NCBI RefSeq assembly: GCF_031143425.1
Contig: NC_090451.1
Location: forward strand, 355,330,339 to 355,394,338
DNA: 64,000 bases
From: Pleurodeles waltl
Lineage: Eukaryota; Chordata; Amphibia; Caudata; Salamandridae
Direction: 5' to 3'
Shown in pieces: positions 45,655-57,200 of the stretch. The notes under the pieces are model-generated. The model was not told where the DNA came from and did no database searches. It saw nothing but the letters and a program-made list of their open reading frames with translations. Both the position numbers and the translations under genes were made by a program. Positions within the stretch are counted from its first letter, which is position 1. Each line of letters begins with the position of its first letter.

Positions 45655-46770
45655 AAGTGGCATTTATCAGCTATTCATGACAAAACCATCCTTACCTTAG
45701 GAAGGGGTTTATCACTGTGAATCCAATGATTTGAAACATCATGAGGCTGCTCTACTGCAATCAGCTATTGAAAGTGGGAGTGATTTCAATCATTCCCTCA
45801 TGTTAGCCTATGAGGAGAACAACGCTCAGAGGTAGTGAAAACACACTTGGGTTTTCTTCACTACATTTAGAAACACCCTTGGGGTAGGTGCACACATGCT
45901 GGCCTGCAATGGCAGGCTGGACATGTTATAACACCACTGTGCAAGTGTAGACACCTTGGCCTGCAATGGCAGGCTGGACATGTCAAAACACCATTGTGCG
46001 AGCGTACCCACACTGGTTAGTGCATTTTCCTAAAATATGTAGGAAGGGTACGTGCACTTTCACACTATACTTACAATAGGAAAGTTCCCAGGGCCATACG
46101 GCCACTAAAAGTGAATCAGCAAATCCTATGGACCGAAGCAAAAAAAGTTTGAGGAACCACTACCTCAGCATGTCAGGTCCAAAAAGTGGCATTTGTCAGC
46201 TATTAATGACAAAAGCATCCTTACCATAGGAAGGGCTTTATCAGTGCGAATCCAATGATAGGAAACATGAGTCTGCTCCACTGCAATCAACTATTGCAGT
46301 TGAGTGATTTCAATCGTTCCCCCCCCATGCTAGCCTATGGGGAGAGCAACCTTCAGAGGTAGTGAAAACACATGGGTATTCTTCACTACGTTTAGAAACA
46401 CCCATGGGGCAAGTGCAAGCAAAGTGGCCTGAAATGGCAGGCTGGACACATGTTAAAATACTATTGTGAAACTGCGCACACTGGCCTGCAATGGCAGACT
46501 AGACAGGCATGATAGAACACCATTGCGCAATTGCGCACACACTGGCCTGCAATGGCGGGCTCAGCAGGTTAAAACATCATTGTGCAAGCTTGCACACACT
46601 GGTTAGCGCCACTTCCTAACATATGTAGGAAAGGCACATGTACTTTCACACTATACTTGCAGTAGGAAAAGTGCCCGGGGGCCTAAGGAAACTAATGAAT
46701 CAGCAAAACCTATGCAAAAGTTGCATAAAAAGGTTTGGGGAGTCACTACTTCAGCTTTTCAGGTCTAACA
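45655..46770. repeat. Tandem duplication of about 530-590 bp with nested 55-60-bp repeats
   Basis: AAGTGGCATTT(A/G)TCAGC starts unit 1 at 45655 and unit 2 at 46184. The units stay collinear through 'TATCA(C/G)TG(T/C)GAATCCAATGA', 'GAGGTAGTGAAAACACA', 'TTTAGAAACACCC' and 'CACTTTCACACTATACTT'. Within each, a sub-repeat built on GGCCTGCAATGGCAGGCTGG occurs twice in unit 1 (about 45901, 45958) and three times in unit 2 (about 46432, 46482, 46542). Confidence 0.85.
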
Positions 46771-48398
46771 TGCATATATTTCACTTGGTATGCACTGGCT
46801 ACTTCTTAAGGACCGCAAATGGGAAGAAGAGTCGTTTTACTTCTAGGCTGGGACAGAAAGACAAAATATGGTCTAGATTCTACATGACTGCTTTGCATAG
46901 GGGGCATATTTGCTGGTCATGAGACTGACCTTTTCACGATTCTAGCATTCCTTGGAAAGGTAATCTGTCTTTTTTATATATGAATGTTATTTTAATCTTA
47001 GGTTCAATCGACTGTCAAGATGCATCCTATTCCAGCTATAATATATTACTTTAAATTTAAACAATGAACTATCTAGATCTTTTACTATCTATGGAAAATG
47101 TTCTATTTTTGAAAGCCCATTTTAGTTGGCTAAGTAATTTTTTTTTTTTTTTTGTTTAAGTATTCCAGAGCGAACTACAAAATGGTTAGTGTATGACTAA
47201 ATTCTGGTTACAATACTGTATCATTATTTGTCAATTCATTTTTATGTGCCATCTCAGGGAGCCTTCCTTTGAATGTAACCGCTGCCAACCCCAGTAAGTC
47301 ACTGCAGCTAGAGAGAAGGTGCTTGGTAGTCTGAATTCTAGTCAAAGGGCGTGGACTGAAACAGAGGATCGTAATGCAAAAAGACACACTGCTTTTCCCT
47401 TCGATTTTTTTTAATAAAGGAAGAAGACTTTGTAGAGGATACACTGATCCCCATTAAGCGGAGCATCAGGAATTTTGGATTTAAGAAGGGGACTAATAGT
47501 TAAAGTGCTTTGAAGATAAATGTGGGTCGGCGGCCATATAAAAAAAAAACTCTACCCAAATAAAATTAGGTTTTTACATGCTCCATTATGTGTTTACCCA
47601 ACATCCATTTATACACATACCATGTTTTTTTCTACCATTAAATACACCAACCATACTTTTTTGGATGTTGATGTTAAGAAAATGGCAGTGGCAAACTGAA
47701 CTTTTTGAAGTGCTGTGGTGCATGCAGATTACAATGGAAACCAATGGATATGAGTTCAGACCAAATTAAGTAGTCAGCGTACAGAACAGCAAATAAATAA
47801 TCCTATCTGTAGGGAAAATTGATCCAACTGGAAAATATTCTTTGTAAATCATTCAGGGGTGTGGAATTTAATAAAATATCTACTTGTCCACAGGCCAGGT
47901 TACTTCTTTAATCTACCTGTCCTCTAAAAATAAATCTACTTGTCCCTTTGGTGGCATGTAGTGTGGCGACAAATTATGGCAGCAATCTCATTAAGTAAGA
48001 GCTCTGATAATAGCCTCTCTGATTATGTCAGGTCTACTACTATAGTAGGTCTTGAATACTTGCAATTTCAATCCTACTATAGCAATGTCCTTATTTTGCC
48101 ACCTTTCCACACATCTACATATTGGGGCTGGAGGAAGCAGTAAGCAATAGTTCCAGGGCTGGAAAGCCTTTGAGTTTGCAAACCTACTAACTTGCATGTT
48201 TAAGGATTTGCACCAGCTCTTCTCTAATCTTTTTCCATAATGAGAAAGTTTGGGAATTTACTCCTGGCAAGGGCAAAGGTAGAAGTTCTTCCAGGATTGG
48301 GGAGAGGGGCTGGGAAAGAGGTTGGAGGGAAAGTGAACTTGTAAACGTTCAATAGATAGTCACATGAACAAATCTACACATGCATATTTTCTCGTGCT
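46771..48398. other. No gene recognised
   Basis: AT-rich spacer with homopolymer runs (T at 47140-47153, A at 47541-47549). Paired TCTACTTGTCC motifs at about 47879 and 47935 suggest a small unclassified repeat. The minus-strand frame at 47208-47444 has an AG acceptor-like CTGTTTCAG but no donor, and was not called. Confidence 0.4.
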
Positions 48399-48645
48399 AA
48401 AGAACAAGTTACTTACCTTTGGTAACGCTTTTTCTGGTGGATACAATAGCTACCTGTGGATTCCTCACCTTATGAATTCATCCTTTCGTCAGCATCCGAT
48501 GGACAGTTCTCTTCCTAGCTCTCCACATCGACGAGGACGTCATAATTGCACAGCTCCACGCAACTCCGTCTGATGTCACCGTGCCAATAAGAGGTCCTCA
48601 TCGGTGTGCTGACGTCAGTTTCACCCATTTTGTACGTGCCTTTGA
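48399..48645 (-). repeat. DIRS copy 2 terminal repeat, 3' side
   Basis: Inverted relative to 54100-54307. Shared blocks include CTACCTGTGGATTCCTCA, CTCTTCCTAGCTCTCCA, CTGATGTCACCGTGCCAATA and GTGCCTTTGA. The outermost 40 bases (AAGAACAAGTTACTTACC...) are not in the other terminal repeat, so the two termini are non-identical at their tips, as in DIRS-1. Confidence 0.9.
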
Positions 48646-48721
48646 GGCGAACAGGTGCGATCCGACTTCCACAATAAATACATATACACATAAAACCCTC
48701 ATGATGCAACATAATGAAAAA

Positions 48722-48726
<5 letters not shown>

Positions 48727-48775
<49 letters not shown>

Positions 48776-48800
48776 TATACACACATACACATACACACAG
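48727..48800. repeat. TA/CA microsatellite
   Basis: (TA)n at 48727-48765 followed by (CA)n/(ACATAC)n, between the terminal repeat and the internal complementary region. Confidence 0.95.
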
Positions 48801-48883
48801 GAAAATATATCTATATACACATGTATCTATACAACCACATAGCCCAGTGCAATCAGAGAGGCAACGGGGAGGCGGGCGGGACT

Positions 48884-48995
48884 GTGAGGAATCCACAGAT
48901 AGCTACTGGATCCACCAGAAAAAGCATTACGGAAGGTAAGTAACTTGTTCTTCTGATGGATACAAACTATCTGTGGATTCCTCACCTTATGAATA
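48884..48995 (-). repeat. DIRS internal complementary region
   Basis: The left half (48884-48950) is the reverse complement of the element's 3' tip (48399-48467), sharing GTGAGGAATCCACAG, AGAAAAAGC and GGTAAGTAACTTGTTC. The right half (48951-48995), TTCTGATGGATACAAACT and onward, is complementary to the 5' tip at about 54265-54307. The two tips are thus joined head to tail in one 112-bp segment. In DIRS-1 such a region is proposed to template closure of the circular intermediate. Confidence 0.9.
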
Positions 48996-49039
48996 GAGTT
49001 CCAAAGCAGTACCGCACTCGGAGGTGGGTGCCCGTCTGA

Positions 49040-49990
49040 TTACACGAAGAAATCCTGTAAAACAGATCGCGCAAAATGGCGGTCCCTCCGAACCTCACCA
49101 TCCAAGCAGTAATGCTTAGCGAAAGTGTGGAGGGACGCCCAAGTTGCCGGCTTACAAATGTCCACCACCGGGACTCCCCTTGCCAGGGTCGAAGTGGCCA
49201 ACTTAGCCCTGGTGGAGTGAGCCCGGATTCCCTCAGGAGGAACTTTCTTTGCCAGTGAGTAGCAAACTTTTATACAAAGAATGACCCACCTGGAGATTGT
49301 TCTTTTATGGACTGCTCTGCCCTTCCAGACCAACATACCCCACGAACAGCTGATCCTCTAGGCGAAAGTCTTTCGTCCTCTCAATATAAAAACTGAGAGC
49401 CCTTCTAGGGTCCAATCGATGGAGTGTCTCTTCCTCTTTAGAGGGGTGGGGAGGAGGGTAGAAAGAGGGAAGGGTAATAGTCTGTCCCATATGAAAAGGA
49501 GTGACAACTTTTGGCAAGAAAGCCGCCCTGGTTTTCAGTACCACTTTATCAGGAGAAAACAAGGTAAAGAGGGGTTTCACGGAGAGGGCTTGAAGCTCCC
49601 TAATCCTCCTAGCAGAGGTTATAGCAATAAGGAATACCGTCTTAAGAACCAAATACCTTAAAGGACATGAATGCATGGGCTCGAATGGTGAACCCATCAG
49701 AAATGTTACCACAAGATTTAAATCCCACTGAGGCATGTGAAAAGGCGTGGGGTGAAACTTATTAAGTAAGCCCTTAATAAACCTATTTACAATCGGAGAT
49801 TTGAATAAAGAGGGCTGATCCAGAAGACAAAGAAAAGCCGATAGAGCAGCCAAATAACCTTTCTCTGTAGCTACTGAACAGCCTTTCTTTGCTAAATCAA
49901 GGGCAAATAACAAAACATCGGAAAGGTGGGCCTTCAGGGGATCTGTCTGCTTCTCTCCACACCAACTAACAAATTTAGTCCACCTATCGG
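49040..49990 (-). pseudogene. DIRS tyrosine recombinase (one frameshift)
   Basis: A phage-integrase-fold recombinase that integrates the circular DIRS DNA. The N-terminal SAM-like domain starts before 49913 in the same frame (YADRWTKFVSWCGEKQ). ORF 49913-49305 carries the first catalytic arginine in ITSARRIRELQALSV (residues 102-103) and ends in DQLFVGYVGLEG. ORF 49336-49040, one frame over, continues with TISRW, then HSTR (H40, R43 of that ORF), VVDICKPATWASLHTF and the nucleophile in KHYCLD (Y76). The R...HxxR...H...Y set is complete, so only the frameshift at about 49320-49336 prevents one continuous enzyme. It lies at the 3' end of the element as in DIRS. Confidence 0.92.
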
Positions 49991-50054
49991 CATAAATGGA
50001 TTTAGTGGAGTGGCACCTGGACGATAGAATAATCCTGTGGGAGAGAAAAAGAAC

Positions 50055-50425
50055 TCAGGTTGCCCCGTTCAATCTCCAGGCATGTAGGTGTAAGCTCTGG
50101 AGGTGGGGGTGTAGAACCTGCCCCTGCGAGAGGAGGTCTGCCCTTAGCGGGAGACAGAGCGGAGAGCACTTTGAGAGTTGTAGAAGTTCTGTGTACCACA
50201 CCCTTCTCGGCCAATCCGGTGCCACCAAGATGACTTGGGCCCTGTCTTGGCGAATCTTCCTCAGGACCCGAGGAATCAAGGGTATGGGGGGAAACGCGTA
50301 AAGCAACTGGCCGCCCGAGGGTATTTGAAGCGAGTCCACCGACGCTCCAAGGAACGGATACTGGAGACTGCAGAACGACGGGCAGTGCGCATTCTCATGA
50401 GTGGCGAATAGATCTATCTGCCGAG
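50055..50425 (-). pseudogene. Post-RNase H module of DIRS Pol
   Basis: The frame at 50456-50055 reads QIDLFATHENAHCPSFCS ... LLYAFPPIPLIPRVLRKI ... AQVILVAPDWPRRVWYTELL. This conserved block of unknown activity follows RNase H in DIRS/Ngaro polyproteins. It is separated from the RNase H frame by a one-base shift at a C6 run (about 50426-50431), which looks like homopolymer slippage. It shares its frame with the recombinase, with a stop at 50055 between them. Confidence 0.8.
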
Positions 50426-51775
50426 ACCCCCCACATCTCGAAGATGTACCGGACAAGATCTGGATGGAGACGCCACTTGTGATCGGCCAAGAAGCACTGA
50501 CTTAGACTGTCCGCACGTACGTTCAGAACTCCGGCAAAATGATTTGCTATCAAGCAAATCTGATGGTCCTGAACCCAGGACCAGAGCAGCAGAGCTTCTC
50601 TGCAGAGAAGGTACGACCCCACTCCTCCCTGCTTGTTTATATACCACATTGCAGTAGTATTGTCTGTCAGGACCTGAACTGACTGACCGCGAAGGGAAGG
50701 GAGGAAGGCCTTGAGAGCCAGACGTATCGCCTGCAGTTCCAACAGATTGATATGAAACATCTGTTCCACCGGAGACCAATGACCCTTGATCTCCAGATCC
50801 CCCAGATGAGCACCCCACCCTAGAGTGGAGTCATCCGTAACAACTGTGGCCAGTGAAAGTGGTAGTGAGAACGGCCTTCCTTGGGAATGGATGCCCTCCA
50901 CTGCCCACCATTGGAGATCTGCTGCAGTGTCCCTAAAGATCCTTATTGAATCCTCGAGTTCTCCTTTGTGCTGAAACCACTGGCTGCGGAGGCACCACTG
51001 AAGAGCCCTCATATGCCAGCGCGCATGAGTGACCAACAGAATGCAAGAAGCAAACAGACCAAGCAGGCTCAAGACCTTGAGGATCGGAACAACCGCTCCA
51101 TTTCAAAACATTGGAATCAGCGCCTGAATGTCCCGAATCCGCTGAGGCAGAGGGTAGGCCCGATACAATGTTGTATCCAGTACTGCCCCTATGAACAGGA
51201 GGCGTTTAGAGGGCTCCAGGTGAGACTTGGGCACGTTTACCGAAAACCCCAGGTCGAACAACAACTGGGTCGTCACCTGCAGGTGATGCAGCACCAACTC
51301 TGGAGACTTGGTTTTGATCAACCAATCGTCCATGTAAGGGAATACCGCTATTCCTTTCTGCCTGAGATGTGCTGCAACCACCGACATCACCTTTGTGAAG
51401 ACTCGAGGTGCTGAAGTAAGCCCAAACGGAAGGACCGCAAACTGGTAGTGTTGCGACCCCACCACAAACCAGTGATACTTCCTGTGCGACTTGAGTATAG
51501 GGATGTGAAAGTACGCATCCTGCAAGCCGACAGAAACCATCCAATCCTCCTTGTTCAACACCAGAAGTACCTGTACCAGAGTCAGCATTTTGAATTTCTC
51601 CTGCTTAAGGAACCAATTCAAAATCCTCAGGTCTAGGATCGGCCTCAGACGACCGTCCTTCTTAGGGATCAGGAAATATCTTGAATAACAACCCTGACTC
51701 CTTTCCTGCTCCGGAACCAACTCTATCGCAACCTTTGATAACATGGTCAGAACCTCCTGTTACAACAACAGAAGA
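50395..51775 (-). pseudogene. DIRS reverse transcriptase/RNase H, single premature stop
   Basis: Copies genomic RNA into DNA and removes the template RNA. RT at 51744-51103 (213 codons): YFLIPKKDGRLRPILDLR (residues 23-40), QDAYFHIPI (75-83), LPFGLTSAPRVF (105-116) and the active site YMDDW (137-141). The same frame resumes at 51072 with LLGLFASCILLVTHARWHM, then RNase H: VVTDDSTLGWGAHLGD (catalytic D), LLELQAIRLAL (E), VLTDNTTAMWYINKQGG (D) and NVRADSLSQ. The only lesion between them is one TGA at 51103-51105. The expected '(C/L)DL-DAY' reads VGLQDAY, losing the first acidic motif's leading D. The upstream start is unclear; readable sequence begins near 51775. Confidence 0.93.
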
Positions 51776-51899
51776 TGGTCCTCTGAACAAAATGAGGGAC
51801 GGGGGAGGAAGGGAGGAGAGAACTCCTGAAAGGGGAGAGAATATCCTTTTTCCACAATATTCAACACCCAGGAGTCTGCTGTTATCAACTCTCACTTGC

Positions 51900-54046
51900 G
51901 GAGAAAAAGATTAAGCCTTCCCCCTAGAGGAGAGGCATGTTCGATAAAGTGGGGAAAACTAGGGCTGCCTTTCCTGCTGTTGTCCACCAGAGGAAAAGGA
52001 TGACGAAGAAGGGTGTTGCTGGACTGCCCCTCTAGCTCTAGCCCTCCCATGCCCTTTAAAGTGTCGATAATATGGATTGGCAGGCTGTTGGGCCGAGTAC
52101 TGGGGCATCCGAAAACCCACCCCACGACCAAACCCTCTGAATCTGCTAATAGACCTATACGGAGCAGCAGGGGTATCTTGTAAACCTAAGGACTTTGCAG
52201 TTGCTCAGCTCTCCTTAAAACGTTCAAGGGCAGAGTCAGCTTTCTCTTCAAACAGCCGTTCACCATTGAAGGGCAAGTCAAGTAAGGTGGTCTGTACATC
52301 TGAGGAGAATCCTGAGGGCCTCATCCATGCATGCCTCCTTGTAGCAACAGATGTCCCCATCGCCCTAGCTACCGAATCTGTGGTATCAAGGCCAGGTTGT
52401 ATAATCTGTTGCGCCGCAGCCTGTGCATCCAAAAAGAGTGTTCCAAGAGGCTTCTGTGCCTCCTGTGGCAGATCCCCGACCACAGCCTTGGCAGAATCCG
52501 TAAGGGCATGGACATACCTGCCCAGCACACAAGTAGCGTTCACAGCTTTAAGCGCCATGCTGCAAGACAAAAAGATCTTTTTTGAAGACTGCTCCATTTT
52601 TTTGGACCCCCTATCAGACGGGGAACGAACCAGGAGCAGACTTTGTGGAGCAAGACGCTTGAACCACTAAACTCTCCAGGGTTGGATGACGTGAGAGGAA
52701 CCCAGGATGCTCGGGTGCCCCCCTATGTCTCCTTGCCACCGCTCTATTAACAGCTGGAGCCGAAACTGGATTCCTCCACAAGTCCATAATAGGCGCCAAC
52801 AATGCCTTGTTGAAGGGCAGCAAAGGATCAGCTGAGGATGTATAGGGATGCAGCACCTCAGTTAGCAGATTTGTCTTTGCCTCTGCTGCAGATGAAGGTA
52901 GGTCTAAATAGCCTGCTGCCTTTCTATTGACAGACTGGAATGACGCTGCCTCCTCTGTAAACTCCCCCAGAGATTAATGTTCCATTCCGGGGAAGTATCC
53001 AGTCCACTGGCCGACCCTAATCATTGGAATTCCTTTGAAGGCTCCATAATCTCACCCTCTTCCAATTGTCGGTATTCCTCTTCTTCAAGAAGACGCAAGA
53101 ACCTTCTCCGAGATCTCAAGCGGGATTCTAACCTTGGCGTTAACATCGACGCCGAATCCCGACCAGACACAGAAGAAGATGCATGGATCCGAGTATCACT
53201 CTGACCCAGTGCCGACACGGACTCCAACGGCACCTCCTTCGGAGTCGGCTGGCACGCAAGTAATGGAGCAGGCTGGCCAGGGGAGAGCATCGGCGGCAGC
53301 TGACACGGAGATGGCAACGGCGCCACAGATCTAGATGGGCACACCATACCTCGAGGAGACATCGTCGACCCGACACCCTCAACCAGGCAGAACGGCACAA
53401 ACGGCTTTGTCTGATATGGAGCCGGAGAGCCCCCCCAAAAAAAAGCTTATGGTCCCTTGGGACCAACCGGTGCACCAGCAGGGGCCATAGCCTGGAAAAT
53501 AGCATACATGGCATTTACAAATGCCGCCGGATCGGCTCTCAGAGCCGGGAAGGCAGGATAACGCTGTTCTTGATCCTGCTGCTGCATATAAGGCTCTTGC
53601 GGCGCCAGAGAAAATAGAGCTATGAGAAGCCACCTCATAGACTGACGGCTTCGGAGATACTTCTGGGCTCTGGGGCTACGGAGTCACAGTAGGGCTCACC
53701 TCCCAATTACTTCGACGTAGAGTTGATGGAGACCTCGACCGGCTCTGTATCGATCGGCGGCGTGAACCATGACGGCGCCGAGAGTCATGCCGATGCCTCT
53801 TCTTATGCCTCCTAGAAGAGGCGTAAGATGAAGCCCTCTTGTGGTCCTTCTTCTTAGCCTTCGCTAAGAAAAGCTGGCCTCTCTTTCCTGAAGTGCCGCA
53901 GGATTCATACTCTTGCACGAACCACACCCCTCGACATCGTGCTCAGAGCTAAGACACCAAAGGCAGTTCTCATGCGGATCCATGACCGACATCCTACCGC
54001 CATATTCACTACAAGGCTTGAAACCCGATTTTCTCGGGGGAGACAT
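51900..54046 (-). pseudogene. DIRS gag-like ORF, frameshifted
   Basis: Structural protein of the element. A start at 54046 gives MSPPRKSGFKPCSEYGGRMS, then a Cys/His cluster (DPHENCLWCLSSEHDVEGCGSC). A basic Arg/Ser/His tract follows at 53927-53676, then an aromatic-poor Ala/Pro/Met segment at 53638-53447. The conserved core at 52597-52205 reads DTTDSVARAMGTSVATRRHA, then SGFSSDVQTTLLDLPFNG and LFEEKADSALERF, the best gag signature of vertebrate DIRS elements. At least three frame changes occur between 53930 and 52600. Length, about 710 codons if restored, suits the group. Confidence 0.8.
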
Positions 54047-54099
54047 TGTAACAACCAAAGATACACACTATCCAACGAGCCATGAAAAAACTATTGACG

Positions 54100-54307
54100 T
54101 CAAAGGCACGGAAAAAAGGAAACTAACATCAGCACGTCGACAAGGACCTCTTATTGGCACGGTGATGTCAGATGGAGTCGCCTGGAGCCGTGCAATTCTG
54201 ACGTCCTCCTCGACATGGAGAGCTAGGAAGAGAAGTTTCCGTTGGATGATGGCACAAGGATATATTCATAAGCTGAGGAATCCACAGGTAGTTTGTATCC
54301 ATCAGAA
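54100..54307 (-). repeat. DIRS copy 2 terminal repeat, 5' side
   Basis: Reverse complement of much of 48399-48645. Its tip (TTCTGATGGATACAAAC on the minus strand) is the one represented in the right half of the internal complementary region. Confidence 0.9.
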
Positions 54308-54475
54308 ATACAGTTCACAAATATTTTCTAGGAGTACGATTTCCAGGTCTACTTTTGTAAGTTCTTGTGAATTCATGAAAGCCACTAATTCAAAGACATA
54401 GACCATGGGTGTACTTTAATGATATTCTTTGAGAATTGTGTCGCTAATTAGGTCTAGCGTGAACAAATACATTTT

Positions 54476-54955
54476 GTCCCAAATTCAAGAAAAATGGTGC
54501 TTCCCATCGTAAAGCACCACTTTTCTTGAGCCACCCTAACGCTACTATTTAAGATACGGCACACCATGGCGGAATTAGGTAAAATAGTGTCCAACCTTTT
54601 ATGCTTTTGTGGCACTTTGCTCCACTAACATCAAAACTTCTCATACTAGTGGAGCAAACTGCAGGGAGGCCTACTGATTCCAATAGGTGCGCCCTTTTAA
54701 TGCCTGCTTTCAGTAGGCGTTAAAATTGACACCAAAAATGGCACATTGAAATCTTGTAGACTTCATTGTGCCATTTTTGCGGGCCTCTTTATGCCAGAAC
54801 ACCCCCTTTGCATACATTATGCATGGCATATGCATAATGTGGCAGAAATGGTCACAAAGTGGCGCAGTGCATGCAGTGTGCCACTTTGTAGATATGGTGC
54901 AGCATTCTTGGAAAACTAAAGCCACATTAACGTCAGAAAAATGACATTAAATTTG
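54476..54955. mobile_element. MITE candidate
   Basis: The outer ends GTCCCAAATT (left) and GACCCAAATT (right, reversed) are inverted, followed by weakly similar AAAAATGG/ATTTTTC stretches. The interior has several internal inversions (AAAGCACCACTTTT; GCATATGC; GTGGCGCAGTGCATGCAGTG, then TGCCAC). The duplication is uncertain, at most TTT. Confidence 0.4.
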
Positions 54956-56409
54956 GGTCTTTTTTTTTTAATAGACATCTATTTCTGTATCTATTGGCTG
55001 GCTTTACTGTGAGTGATTGCATTCTGCTCTTCCACAAGGAGCATATTGGCACACAAAGTAGTTTTGTGCAGTGCCAGGAACCACTGTGTCAATCAGTGGC
55101 GTAATGAAACTGGAGGGGGCCTCCCTGCAAAGAACATGGAGGACCCATCCATCCAGACTAACTCAGGGCAAGTGCTGTGCTGAGGGAGCCCCCTGGAAGA
55201 GAGCTGTGGGACCTTTGTTACAACACTGGTAGCAGTGTGTGCTTTTTTAAACCAAAAACGTTTTTTCTGTTTGCCAGTGTTTGTTACAATTGTAAGAGCC
55301 TGGCGGTTCCCACAACAATAAAGTGTTACAAAAGCCATGTTAAAACAAAGCACGCATTGACAAAACCAAAAGACTAAAAAAAAAAATCAGATTGGTTGGC
55401 TTTGCCAGTGCCGGTTTATTTTTAAGCTGCTTATAATCTTGTTGAAAATGGTTACACTGACTTTCCATTAGGAATATTTTTTGGAAATACTAGCTTGCAT
55501 CAACATAGTTTACTACATAGCATCTAAACTTTTGTAGAAGCGAAACATTGTTTTCCTACTGTTAAACTTTTCAAACAAGTGTACACTTAAAAAAATTTTT
55601 TTTTTTTTTTAAACTGTAGCCACTGCCAGTAGTGCAGTGTGACCTTAGTATTTACAGCGCTCACCCTATTAATGAGGGCTTTTAATTAATGAACCACAAA
55701 TACAAGTTCGAACAGCATTAACTTTTGGACGCACATTACCTCAACTGCAGACAATTCCCTTCTCTGTAAACCAGCAGCCCAAGGGTTTGTGCCGCAGGGG
55801 GTTGGGCATATTTGTCTCAAGGACAAAATAAACATGAACACTTGTTGCACTTGACCCCAAACAATATGTCCCAAGCGTCCAGAGGAATTCCACAACCCTG
55901 AAATCATAAGTATGGGGGAAAGAAGTGGGGGGGAGGGGGGGTGGAGATAGGAGGAACCCCCGTTTTAGACCTAATTGTTCAGCTAACAGACTCCACTTTT
56001 GAGTGATTGACCATTCTATTTTATACACAAAAATGGCAAGCAAGACTATGTAATTTGGCCTTATTTTATAAAATTCTGAAGGGGCCCGTGGACTCTACTT
56101 ATTCAAATAGCTGGAAAATCATAAATAAGAAAATTAATTAATCCAAGAGTATTAATAATCTTGCATTATTCTTGGGACAAGGGGGCAGTTTGACATTTAA
56201 ACGCAAATATGCATATTTTTTAATGTGAGGCTGACAAATTAAAAACAAGTCTTAAGCCTTTTAGCAGATTAATCAGAAGTAAATGTATAGCTCTAGGCAT
56301 AATCAATGGATAGACAAGCAATCCTTCCTGAAGTGGCACCTTATAAGTAGTTATAGAAGGACTACTCGATGCATAATGATTATGTAGAACAAAACTGCAG
56401 GTACACCAA

Positions 56410-56477
56410 GGGCCAGATGTAGCAAAGGTTTTTACCCCTTCTGTGCCTATGGGAAAAAGTGTTCGTGCATTTGGCCC
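56410..56477. mobile_element. 68-bp palindromic MITE (Harbinger-like)
   Basis: GGGCCAGATGTAGCAAAGG at the left is inverted as GTGCATTTGGCCC at the right end. It is flanked on both sides by CAA (56407-56409 and 56478-56480), a 3-bp duplication compatible with the PIF/Harbinger group, although TWA is the usual target. Confidence 0.55.
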
Positions 56478-56942
56478 CAAGTTTCCTTAAGGTAAATTAC
56501 AGCAGCTTTAGAGCTTAATATTGTTTTATTATGTTACTTGTGAGCAGTACAGCCAGGTTCCAGAACAAAAACAGATTCTTGATAAATTAATGTATGATTG
56601 TGGGAACAATTTTGTAGTCGTGGGCTAACGGAGACTATAGGTCTTTCCAATCCATATCGGACAATGCATATTTAACCAATTTCAGCTCAACCACAAAGAA
56701 GTTCTAGACAGATCTTTCTTGACTGACTCCTGGAAATGCATAGGATGGGACCTAATAAAAGTGCATCTGTTTTCTGCTTGGTTTTCTATAGGCAATATTT
56801 GTATCAATTTTGCGCTGTATATCCTGTACAGGAATTACATCTATTCTGTTGCTCTGAAAGTCATTCAAGTTAACTTAAGAAATTAAGGTGGAATTAAAGT
56901 TAGCCCAAGGCTCTAAGAGGTCGGTCTTGTATGACAATTAGT

Positions 56943-57200
56943 TTAAAGTCTACTCATTTTATCATATGCAGCTGATGTGAAAGATGCAACACTAGTAGTA
57001 TTTAGTAAAGCACCACCTCCACTGAAGAGATCAATAAATTCAATTATTGTAGTAACATCCTTCCCAATACCAAATAGCCTGAGGTTCATTAAATAAATCC
57101 AGTTTGGGAGACCATTCATGTCTCGGCCCTTTTGGGTTGTATTGTATAATCCTTTTTTTTTTTTTTTTTTTAAATCAGCTGCCAAAGGATTTAATTTGAA
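56943..57200 (-). pseudogene. Possible L1 ORF1 RRM fragment
   Basis: The minus strand encodes LMNLRLFGIGKDVTTIIEFI, close to the 'NNLRLFGIPE...IIEFL' entry of an L1 ORF1 RRM. It is preceded by a T/A-run-interrupted Lys-rich segment and followed by a short open tail. Too short for certainty. Confidence 0.3.

Larger units (their letters stand above)
48399..54307 (-). mobile_element. DIRS-type retroelement, near-complete (copy 2, about 5.9 kb)
   Basis: All structural hallmarks of the DIRS group are present on the minus strand: inverted terminal repeats at both ends, gag, pol with RT and RNase H, a tyrosine recombinase instead of a DDE integrase, and an internal complementary region just inside the 3' terminal repeat. 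No flanking target duplication is seen, as expected for tyrosine-recombinase integration. The coding parts contain a handful of frameshifts and stops but are largely readable, so the copy is much younger than the one at 7543-17200. Confidence 0.92.
54308..56942. other. Spacer with small DNA-transposon remnants
   Basis: No host gene signal. Two MITE candidates are listed separately. A CAGTGGCGTAATGAAACTGG motif near 55094 resembles the terminus of abundant vertebrate DNA transposons, but no partner end was found. Confidence 0.4.

Noticed and set aside
47208..47444. Possible exon after CTGTTTCAG on the minus strand
   Set aside because: No donor site follows before the stop and no protein similarity is recognisable.
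52077..52670. 197-codon plus-strand ORF
   Set aside because: Antisense shadow of the DIRS gag core.
55090..55360. CAGTGGCGTAA-type transposon terminus
   Set aside because: Only one candidate end was seen; without the partner end or a duplication it cannot be delimited.
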